Source: Actinomycetes bacterium (lineage in GTDB: Bacteria; Actinomycetota; Acidimicrobiia; Acidimicrobiales; Palsa-688). From it: 5,761 nt of DNA. Each line of letters starts with the position of its first letter. Within the stretch, counting starts at the first letter, position 1. The stretch lies in contig JAKBBA010000183.1 of assembly GCA_021808665.1 (NCBI GenBank), positions 1 through 5,761 of the forward strand. The letters are read 5' to 3'. Below the pieces are notes generated by a model. The model saw only the letters and a program-made list of their open reading frames with translations. It was not told where the DNA came from and did no database searches. Made by a program: the position numbers and the translations under genes. Shown here piece by piece: positions 1 to 5,761 of this stretch.

Positions 1-39
1 AGGTCGAATCTGATCACGAGCCCTTCATTGCGCCCCGCC

Positions 40-46
40 AGGGCGG
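40..46 (+). promoter_or_regulatory. Possible ribosome binding site for the first gene
   Basis: AGGG at 40-43, within AGGGCGG, lies about 7 bases before GTG 51. This is the main argument for that start. It is weak because the same bases read as a plausible Gln-Gly-Gly stretch in the frame that stays open to the left edge. Confidence 0.35.
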
Positions 47-50
47 TTTC

Positions 51-434
51 GTGGAGCCAGGCGTACCAGGCCATCAGGTCGTCGGGCCGCCGCCCTCTCC
101 GACAGATCGCCTCACGTCTCTCTCGCCGCAGGAGGCGCAGGCGCGCGTGTATCAGATGCTGGCGATGAGCGGCATCACGTCTCTGAAGGCAGAACCTGGG
201 AGAATCCGCGGAAAGCTCGACGTGAAAGGCGAGCTCAACGTGGTATTACTCGTGGTTCTACTGCTGTTCTGGATCATCCCGGGCCTCCTTTATTGGATGA
301 GCAAGTCGAAGGCCAAGCGTGTTCCGGTGAACCTCTTGTTCATTCCCAACGGGTCAGGAACCCGCATCGTAGTCGAGGCAAGCGGCCCAGCCCTCGACCG
401 TATCGGTCCCGTACTCGCGCCGCTACCGTGGTGA
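51..434 (+). CDS. Small membrane protein of unknown function (5' end may lie outside the window)
   Basis: I do not recognise this family. With the GTG start at 51 the product is 127 residues. Residues 1-24 form a Pro/Gly-rich leader. Residues 25-40 look like an amphipathic helix, followed by a short strand region to about 58. Residues 62-82 are a strongly hydrophobic segment with a central WIIPG, which could be a single membrane span or a tight re-entrant hairpin. A basic stretch (SKSKAKR, 84-90) follows, suggesting that the C-terminal side is cytoplasmic. The rest reads as two strands (about 92-111) and a helix ending in LPW. The start is uncertain. GTG 51 has an AGGGCGG stretch (40-46) at plausible spacing, but the same frame is open back to base 3 without a stop, so the protein may begin upstream or be the tail of a longer one. 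The stop overlaps the next start by 4 bases (GTGA), which ties it to the membrane-anchored ATPase-like gene. A TTA leucine codon lies at 246-248. It is a real gene by codon pattern and coupling; function unknown. Confidence 0.72.
   Translation: MEPGVPGHQVVGPPPSPTDRLTSLSPQEAQARVYQMLAMSGITSLKAEPGRIRGKLDVKGELNVVLLVVLLLFWIIPGLLYWMSKSKAKRVPVNLLFIPNGSGTRIVVEASGPALDRIGPVLAPLPW
431..434 (+). other. GTGA stop/start overlap coupling genes 1 and 2
   Basis: TGA at 432-434 ends the first gene, and GTG at 431-433 starts the second in a different frame. No convincing Shine-Dalgarno sequence precedes it, so ribosome re-initiation after the first gene is the likely route. A second GTG at 428, in the same frame, is an alternative start one codon earlier. 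Confidence 0.7.
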
Positions 435-2344
435 CCTCTACAGACGTCAGGACAGGGGAGGACCTTAGCCTTCTCTTCGAGTCGCCCATCCGCTGGGGAT
501 TCGAGTATGTGGAGCCGGCCCCAGCAGCACCGAGCCCCGAACGTGCCTCGCCTCCGCAGATGCGACCTGTCCGCGTCGTTAACAGGCTTCGTAGGGCGGC
601 GTTGATTGCTTTGGCCGGCGGGGTCGTCATGCTCGTGCTCGACAGCTCATTCGGCGCGACGACGCTGGTCGGCACTAGGGCAGTCGCAGTTGTGATAATC
701 AATCTTGTCGGGGCTGCACTCACCTTCTATGTGGCCGGGATGGTTGTCAGATCCCCGAGCCGCCACACCAGGATCTGGCAAATCATCGGAACGTTCGGGG
801 CGTTTTTCGCACCTTGGCTAGCGCTTGGAATCGTCGCTGTCGTGGCCTGGAGAAGCTCCCGCTGGGGATCTGACATGGAGACCGATACCCGAGATCAGAA
901 AAGGGCGCAGCAGGAGCTACAGACCGCCGTCGAGGCGTGGCGGAAGCGCATCGCCCAGTTCGAGGACGCCGAGCAACGCCGCTATGCGAGCGCTGACCGG
1001 TGGTATCCGGTTGGGACGGGGGAACAATCCCGGACTGTAACAGTCTTCGGGGGATCGCACATCACGTGGGCTGCGGCGCTTTGCACGCTGGGCACTTCCC
1101 TGCTTGGCGCCGGCGCCCGGATGCTGGTCTTGGACTTCTCTAGGCGCTGGACGACCGCCCCTTTCTTCACTCTGTGCGGAGAGTCGAGCATTCCCACGCG
1201 GGCATTGGTGCTGCCCGAGCAATCGGAGCGCGCCGGACTGTTCGAGGATCTGAGCTGGAAGGAGCTCAGCACGATCCTTGTCGAGGTCATTCACTCTGAG
1301 ATCGTGGATCCCGCCGCAGCTCACCGTGAGAAGCAGGATGACCGCAGTGTCATCCGGGAGGTCGCGGATCACCTGGATCGACAGGGGGAGGTGTCGATTC
1401 ATCGGTTGCGCCAGGCTCTGCTCGTCATCCAGGGCAGTCCGATACAAGCCGGGGTGATATCGAACAGCGAGTTCGACGCACTGGCGGGTCTTTACAACGA
1501 GGTGCAACGCCAGCATGGCGGTGTCATGGAACGGGTGACCCGGCTGGTGCGCGACCTGCGCGAGTTCGAAGCCCTGGCCGCGCCGGGCTCGTCGAGAACG
1601 CCCCACCCGCTGCAACCCCTGTCCACGCCGCGCAGCGCCTCTCTGAGCGTGCTCGAAGTGGACAAGCGCACCGATGACCTGGACAACAAGCGCCTGATCG
1701 AGCTCCTTTCGCAGTTGCTGCTGAGACAGATGCGCAATAACCGTCTGGATGAGGAGGTGATAGTTATCCTCGGCGCCGACAACTTGGGGCGCAAGATGAT
1801 CGAATCACTAGCTGACGACGCCAGTCAACAGGGCAAGGGGCTGATCCTCTTCTTCGAGCATCTGCGCGGTGAATCAATTGAACTCATCGGCGGCGGCGGG
1901 GGGAGTGCCGTCTTCGGCAATCTCGGCAATCACCGCGAAGCACAAGAGGCGACCGAATTCATCGGTTCGGACTACAAGTGGGTCGAGTCGAGCCTCACCG
2001 TGTCGCAGGGGGCGTCGGTCACCGAGACGTGGGGAAAGGAGCAGGGCGACGGCTACCAGCAGACGAAGAGCTTTCCCATCGGGTCCTCCGAGGGTGTCAG
2101 CTCCACGAGCAGCCGCTCGTTCAGCAAGAGCTTCGGCAGAACCCACGAAGCCGCCGTCGGCGAGGCTCGTGTCTATGAGAAGGTGTTGGAGCCGTCGGTG
2201 CTGCAGGGACTCGCCAACACCCAGCTCATATGTGTCCAGGTGATGTCAGGGGGAACCCGGGTCACCAAGACCGTCGACTGCCTCCCAGGCCGCCGCTTCG
2301 AAACGCAACTCTCGATGAGCCCCCTCCCGCTGCCGGCCGGGTAG
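431..2344 (+). CDS. Membrane-anchored, degenerate TraG/HerA-like ATPase (probable pseudo-ATPase)
   Basis: The product is 637 residues from GTG 431, which overlaps the previous stop as GTGA. The same frame extends to an ATG at 293, but those 46 extra residues are Arg-rich and are simply gene 1 read in another frame, so I reject them. No Shine-Dalgarno site is visible before 431, so translation is probably coupled. Layout: a cytoplasmic N-terminus; three hydrophobic segments at about 55-70, 83-106 and 116-140; a charged, helical, possibly coiled-coil stretch at 150-186; then an alpha/beta domain. At the P-loop position it has VFGGSHITW (205-213), with no GK[ST]. A following strand is MLVLDFSRR (231-239). 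The strand where Walker B would sit reads VIVILGADNLG (443-453), with no acidic pair. Beyond it are a GGGGGS loop (487-492) and a stretch GNLGNHREAQEATEFIG, which resembles the end of TraG/VirD4-type ATPase domains. A Ser-rich tail (about 551-571) follows, then a final compact part. Likely role (inference): a non-hydrolysing membrane scaffold for the intact ATPase encoded next. A fully divergent fold is possible. Confidence 0.8.
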   Translation: MTSTDVRTGEDLSLLFESPIRWGFEYVEPAPAAPSPERASPPQMRPVRVVNRLRRAALIALAGGVVMLVLDSSFGATTLVGTRAVAVVIINLVGAALTFYVAGMVVRSPSRHTRIWQIIGTFGAFFAPWLALGIVAVVAWRSSRWGSDMETDTRDQKRAQQELQTAVEAWRKRIAQFEDAEQRRYASADRWYPVGTGEQSRTVTVFGGSHITWAAALCTLGTSLLGAGARMLVLDFSRRWTTAPFFTLCGESSIPTRALVLPEQSERAGLFEDLSWKELSTILVEVIHSEIVDPAAAHREKQDDRSVIREVADHLDRQGEVSIHRLRQALLVIQGSPIQAGVISNSEFDALAGLYNEVQRQHGGVMERVTRLVRDLREFEALAAPGSSRTPHPLQPLSTPRSASLSVLEVDKRTDDLDNKRLIELLSQLLLRQMRNNRLDEEVIVILGADNLGRKMIESLADDASQQGKGLILFFEHLRGESIELIGGGGGSAVFGNLGNHREAQEATEFIGSDYKWVESSLTVSQGASVTETWGKEQGDGYQQTKSFPIGSSEGVSSTSSRSFSKSFGRTHEAAVGEARVYEKVLEPSVLQGLANTQLICVQVMSGGTRVTKTVDCLPGRRFETQLSMSPLPLPAG

Positions 2345-2351
2345 CCAGGCA

Positions 2352-5300
2352 ATGTACGAGGGGCTGGCTGACCTTCCCTTCCGACAGGTGCTGACGGCGC
2401 CGACGGCGCCCGGGGGCGAGTCGCCCCTTCGGCATTCCATCCTCGCCGGGTTGCTCGACGCCGGCGTGCAGCAGCTGCCCGTTGCATCGCTTTGGATCCG
2501 GCCTGAACCCGACAGTTATCTCGAAGTCTTCGTCGGCGGTGGTGGCGGTGGCCAGCACTGGTCAGACGAACCCGACGACTGGGGAGATCCGCTCGCGTTC
2601 CCTCTCGGCGCTACCGGCCGGCAGGTCGAGAGGGAGGAGCTCCTGGACAGGCTCAATCGGTTCGGCTTCTGGGTTAGTTGTAATGGCAGTTTCGAACCAC
2701 TTCTCGAAGCAGGCGCCGACCAGCAAGGATCGCCCGAGGGACGCTGGTCTGCGACCCCATTGGACGACGTCGTCGGCTACCTCACACACCGGTGCTTCGC
2801 CTGGCTTGCCTTCTGTACTCCAGTAGCGCGCAAGGTGGTGGAGGACGAACTCGATGGTTTGCGCCGGGAGCTGTTCCGGCTACGCCAGTCGAGCCGACTA
2901 TCCGAAGCGGAAGTGCTCGACCTCGAGCGGGGACAAGCCTGGTTCCGGGAGATCGAGCGATCGGGCGTGGGAGCGGTCTGGGACGTGTCGATAGCGGTCG
3001 GGGCGCCGGACGGGCAGTCGGCGTTCGTAGCGGCCGCGATGCTCTGCAGCGCGGCGGAGCGCTCGAGTCTCAGCTACCGAATTCGACCTTCGGCCAACGG
3101 CTGTGTCTCGTCCGCCATGGATGCCGTCTTGGCCGTTGATCCTCCCGAAGGTCGTCGCCGGGACCGGAGCCCGTTTCGTGCCACTGCTGAGCTCGCGGCG
3201 GCACTGGTGCGTCCGCCCGAAACGGAGCTTCCGGGTATCCGCCTGGTGATCCCGCCCTCATTCGACACCACGCCCGAGCTTCGCGGCGGTCTCGGCGACA
3301 GCGTGGAGATCGGATCCGTGCTCGACCGGTTCCTCCGCCCGGCAGGTCCTTTCCGGATATCGTCGGGCACCTTGAACCGGCACGCCTTCGTGTGCGGGGC
3401 GACGGGAAGCGGCAAGTCGCAGACCACTCGGAATCTACTCGAGGCACTTTCGCGCAGAACTACAAGGATCCCCTGGCTCGTGATCGAACCGGCCAAGGCC
3501 GAGTACGCCCGTATGGCCGGTCGCCTCAAAGGACTCGACGGTGGCGGGGTTCTGGTTATACGACCCGGCGATCCCGACTCGATCCCTGGCTCGATCAACC
3601 CATTGGAGCCAGCAACATTGAGTGCGGGGAATCCGTCCCTGACGTTCCCGCTACAGAGCCACGCCGATCTCGTCCGGGCCCTGTTCCTGGCCGCATTCCA
3701 GGCCGACGAGCCGTTCCCGCAGGTGCTATCCCGGGCATTGACCGACTGTTACACGAGTGCCGGCTGGGACCTGGTTACCGGGAGGCCTCTACGCACTTGG
3801 GACCCTTCGTCGGGGCAGTTTTTAGGAGCCGGGCCTCGGCGCTCTCTTCCGCGCTATCCGCGCCTCGCTGATCTCCAGCTGACCGCGCGCCGGGTGGTAG
3901 ACGAGATCGGATACGGCGACGACGTGAAGAAGAATGTCCGAGGTTTCGTCGACGTGCGGATAGGTAGCCTAAGACAGGGGACCCCGGGACGGTTCTTCGA
4001 GGGTGGGCACCCGCTCGACTTCGGCGCTCTGCTCAAGAGAAACGTGGTGATCGAAGCGGAGGGCATAACCAGCGATCAGGACAAAGCCTTCGTGATGGGC
4101 ACTTTGCTGATTCGGCTCTACGAGCAGCTTCTCCTCGAAGAACGCGTCCGCTTCGATCGCGAGGGTGGGGGTTCCCCCCTTCGCCACGTGACCGTCGTCG
4201 AGGAGGCGCACCGCCTCCTTCGCAACGTCCCGGGCGATTCGCCGGCAGCACACTCGCTCGAGTTGTTCGCTAGCCTCCTCGCCGAAATACGCGCCTACGG
4301 GGAAGGCGTGGTGATTGCGGAGCAGATCCCCTCGAAGTTGATCCCCGACGTCGTGAAGAACACGGCGCTCAAGATCGTTCATCGGCTCCCGGCTTTAGAC
4401 GATCGGATCGCCGTCGGAGCGACCATGAACCTCACCGACGAGCAATCCGCATATGTCGTCACCCTGACCCCAGGAGCCGCAGCGGTGTTCGCCGACGGAA
4501 TGGACCGGCCCGTGCTCGCCCGTATGCCCAAGAGCGGGGAGGAACGCGAGGATCACCGTCTCGCCAGCCGGGTGCCTCCTGTCGTCGAGGGCGCTCGACG
4601 CAGCCGATCTTGCGGAGCTCGCTGTCGCGACGGCCAGCCGTGTGTCCTTTCGACGATCCGCCAAGCCGAGCACGTGCTCGACGCCCATCCAGAACTGACT
4701 TTTTGGATGGAAGCCAGCGTGGTAGCCCACGTGTGCGGCTACCACGCCCCCGACCTTCGTGTCGGCCCCAGGACAGCCCAACTCAGGAAGTTGAACGGGG
4801 GGGACCCCCGCCTCGTGGAATGCGCAATTGCTCACGCGGTAGAAGCGGCGCTTGCGCCTCGGTATGTGGCGCTGGCGGAGTTCTACGATCCCGACGCCCT
4901 CGGACGCCATCTCGCCGACCTGGCCACGGCCATGCTCGTGAGCGGACAAGAGCCTGATTGCGCGGACGATCGAGGTAGGTGGCGGTTCGGCCGGTACCGT
5001 TTCGCCGACATAGCCGCACAACTCGACCTGATAGTGACAGGTAAGAGGGCCGCCGCGGGCGAGCAGCAGTGGCTGGACACGGCGGCCGAGCGAGGCGTCA
5101 GGTTGGCGGGCGCTACCCCCAAGGAGCGACTCGCGTTTCTAAATGCCTTGCCGTGGGCTGTTTATCCGTCTGATCAGCAGCTGTCGGTGCATCTCGGGGA
5201 CAGGGCGTCACCGGCGGCCCGCAAAGCAGCAGCTAGCATCGCTGGCACGGTCGGCATGGCAAGCGCAGCGGACAAAGCCGGCGCTGACGGCAAGCCCGAC

Positions 5301-5414
5301 CTTTCGAAGCAGCTCCGGCGAGCGTCTGATGCTCTTCTGGCGTGGAGTAGCACTACCGCACGAGACGCCGTGCTGAGGCGCATGGCGGAAGATCCCCCCA
5401 AGGAGACCCGGTGA
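2352..5414 (+). CDS. HerA/VirB4-like (DUF87-type) P-loop ATPase with C-terminal Cys/His cluster
   Basis: A 1020-residue probable NTP-driven translocase. An in-frame stop at 2316-2318 limits the start, and ATG 2352, 7 bases after gene 2, is the first start codon. Its Shine-Dalgarno is poor (an AGG only 2 bases away), so coupling is likely. Residues 1-330 are a poorly recognised N-terminal region; about 209-245 (GAVWDVSIAVGAPDG and after) recalls the pre-ATPase domain of VirB4-like proteins. The core follows: Walker A GATGSGKS (349-356, Lys355); LVIEPAKAEY (376-385), typical of one HerA/VirB4-like branch; Walker B VTVVEEAHRLL (613-623, Glu617/Glu618); and the sensor-like IAEQIPSKL (655-663), followed by KNTALKIVHRL. 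The ATPase therefore looks intact. After the core, C754, C758, C764, H793, C795 and H798 could bind zinc. Residues 800-1020 are mostly helical and unrecognised. I see no membrane segment, so membrane attachment would be through the gene 2 product. By family, HerA-like rings pump DNA and VirB4-like ones drive secretion; the substrate here is unknown. Confidence 0.9.
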   Translation: MYEGLADLPFRQVLTAPTAPGGESPLRHSILAGLLDAGVQQLPVASLWIRPEPDSYLEVFVGGGGGGQHWSDEPDDWGDPLAFPLGATGRQVEREELLDRLNRFGFWVSCNGSFEPLLEAGADQQGSPEGRWSATPLDDVVGYLTHRCFAWLAFCTPVARKVVEDELDGLRRELFRLRQSSRLSEAEVLDLERGQAWFREIERSGVGAVWDVSIAVGAPDGQSAFVAAAMLCSAAERSSLSYRIRPSANGCVSSAMDAVLAVDPPEGRRRDRSPFRATAELAAALVRPPETELPGIRLVIPPSFDTTPELRGGLGDSVEIGSVLDRFLRPAGPFRISSGTLNRHAFVCGATGSGKSQTTRNLLEALSRRTTRIPWLVIEPAKAEYARMAGRLKGLDGGGVLVIRPGDPDSIPGSINPLEPATLSAGNPSLTFPLQSHADLVRALFLAAFQADEPFPQVLSRALTDCYTSAGWDLVTGRPLRTWDPSSGQFLGAGPRRSLPRYPRLADLQLTARRVVDEIGYGDDVKKNVRGFVDVRIGSLRQGTPGRFFEGGHPLDFGALLKRNVVIEAEGITSDQDKAFVMGTLLIRLYEQLLLEERVRFDREGGGSPLRHVTVVEEAHRLLRNVPGDSPAAHSLELFASLLAEIRAYGEGVVIAEQIPSKLIPDVVKNTALKIVHRLPALDDRIAVGATMNLTDEQSAYVVTLTPGAAAVFADGMDRPVLARMPKSGEEREDHRLASRVPPVVEGARRSRSCGARCRDGQPCVLSTIRQAEHVLDAHPELTFWMEASVVAHVCGYHAPDLRVGPRTAQLRKLNGGDPRLVECAIAHAVEAALAPRYVALAEFYDPDALGRHLADLATAMLVSGQEPDCADDRGRWRFGRYRFADIAAQLDLIVTGKRAAAGEQQWLDTAAERGVRLAGATPKERLAFLNALPWAVYPSDQQLSVHLGDRASPAARKAAASIAGTVGMASAADKAGADGKPDLSKQLRRASDALLAWSSTTARDAVLRRMAEDPPKETR
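5400..5405 (+). promoter_or_regulatory. Strong Shine-Dalgarno site for the fourth gene
   Basis: AAGGAG sits 5 bases before GTG 5411, inside the last codons of the ATPase gene. It is the only near-consensus ribosome binding site in the window and it fixes the start of the downstream gene, which also overlaps the ATPase stop as GTGA (5411-5414). It may let gene 4 be made at a higher level than the genes that rely on coupling. Confidence 0.85.
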
Positions 5415-5761
5415 GCGCTGATACGCCTAAGCCTCCGCCTGAGCCGCCTCCGCCCCGAGACGAAGCGGCGGGGTCGAGCGCTGCCGCGGAACTACCCCCC
5501 GAGGAGCCGACACCCGATACCCCGCCGCATGAGTCCCCGTCCTCTGAGCGGTCTTCCGAGAGCGACTCGTCTGGCGGGCAGGGGGTGGATACCGCGGGTA
5601 CTACGACCGACGGTGCGGCGGAATCACCTGTCGGGGCTGCCGCAGAGCTGCCTCCCGAGGAGCCGCTGCCCGACGCCGCTCGCCCTGAGACCCCGCTACC
5701 TGAGCGGCCTTCTGAGAGCGAGACGCTCGCAGCCGAGGAGACCGCGACCGCCGCGGAAGCG
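5411..5761 (+). CDS. Pro/Glu/Ala/Ser-rich, probably disordered protein, N-terminal part only (runs off the edge)
   Basis: From GTG 5411 the frame is open for 117 codons to the last base of the window with no stop, so the 3' end is missing. The start is well supported by AAGGAG 5 bases upstream and by the 4-base overlap with the ATPase stop. The visible part opens with MSADTPKPPPEPPPPRDE and is made almost wholly of Pro, Glu, Ala, Ser, Thr, Asp and Gly. It has no Cys, Trp, Phe, Tyr, Ile or Met after the start, so it is strongly acidic and should be unfolded. There is no signal peptide or membrane segment. It contains two copies of a 31-residue unit (A24-S54 and A76-L106), both beginning AAAELPPEEP. 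Such tails often act as flexible linkers before a folded domain, so a C-terminal domain beyond the edge is likely, but its nature cannot be guessed. Its position makes it a probable partner or substrate of the upstream ATPase pair (inference). Confidence 0.8.
   Translation, partial: MSADTPKPPPEPPPPRDEAAGSSAAAELPPEEPTPDTPPHESPSSERSSESDSSGGQGVDTAGTTTDGAAESPVGAAAELPPEEPLPDAARPETPLPERPSESETLAAEETATAAEA
5480..5728 (+). repeat. Imperfect direct repeat: two 93-base units with a 156-base period
   Basis: The units lie at 5480-5572 and 5636-5728, separated by 63 bases, and align without gaps in the reading frame. Both begin with codons for AAAELPPEEP and share the later pattern E-x-P-x-x-E-R-x-S-E-S. 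The codons differ between copies (for example GCG GAA CTA against GCA GAG CTG), so the duplication is not recent, or it is held by selection at the protein level. Further copies may follow outside the window. Confidence 0.7.

Noticed and set aside
246..248. TTA codon as a sign of bldA-type control
   Set aside because: Further TTA codons occur in the ATPase gene (3822-3824, 4395-4397) and the codon use is not Streptomyces-like, so TTA-based regulation is unlikely.
293..430. Upstream extension of gene 2 to an ATG at 293 (46 extra residues)
   Set aside because: It lies wholly within gene 1 in another frame, is Arg/Pro/Ser-rich with no family resemblance, and GTG 431 gives the standard 4-base overlap followed by a sensible protein start.
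917..1615. Minus-strand open frame of 232 codons
   Set aside because: It is antisense to the ATPase-like domain of gene 2, has low-complexity Arg/Gln/His-rich content typical of shadows in GC-rich DNA, and shows no recognisable motif.
3392..3871. Plus-strand open frame of 159 codons inside the ATPase gene
   Set aside because: It overlaps the Walker A region out of frame, and its product is Arg/Pro/Gly-rich without structure-like patterning.
4163..4181. GGGGG-TT-CCCCC inverted repeat, terminator-like
   Set aside because: It lies in the middle of the ATPase gene just before Walker B, has a loop too short to form, and lacks a T-run.
4797..4803. Run of seven G as a possible phase-variation tract
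   Set aside because: The frame is intact, the run is short, and such runs are expected in GC-rich coding DNA; nothing suggests slippage.
4395..5021. Minus-strand open frame of 208 codons
   Set aside because: It is antisense to the Cys/His cluster and C-terminal region of the ATPase gene, whose own frame is clearly coding; no independent start signal or domain is visible.

Overview
The window is GC-rich (roughly two thirds G+C) and fully coding on the + strand. Codon third positions favour G/C but less strictly than in Streptomyces: TTA, ATA and AGA codons all occur. Together with frequent GTG starts and 4-base GTGA gene overlaps, this suggests a high-GC Gram-positive (actinobacterial) genome or a close relative. 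That is inference; there is no taxonomic marker gene here.

Layout: four co-directional genes with essentially no intergenic DNA. (1) A small protein with one strongly hydrophobic segment, 51-434; its frame stays open to the left edge, so its true start may lie outside. (2) A 637-residue membrane-anchored protein, 431-2344. Its soluble part is laid out like a TraG/VirD4/HerA-type P-loop ATPase, but the nucleotide-binding motifs are degenerate. (3) A 1020-residue HerA/VirB4-like (DUF87-type) ATPase with intact Walker A and Walker B, plus a Cys/His cluster after the ATPase core, 2352-5414. (4) The start of a Pro/Glu/Ala/Ser-rich, probably disordered protein carrying a tandem repeat; it runs off the right edge, 5411 to at least 5761.

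Junctions 1/2 and 3/4 are 4-base GTGA overlaps, and genes 2 and 3 are 7 bases apart. This is one transcription and translation unit. I see no promoter, terminator, RNA gene, CRISPR array, insertion sequence or integrase.

Working model (inference): the intact HerA/VirB4-like ATPase is the motor and acts with a membrane-tethered pseudo-ATPase and a small membrane protein, giving a membrane-associated translocase or pump. No relaxase, pilin, T4SS channel gene, nuclease or other effector is visible, so conjugation, defence and export cannot be told apart here. The actual substrate or effector may be encoded by gene 4 or beyond the edges.
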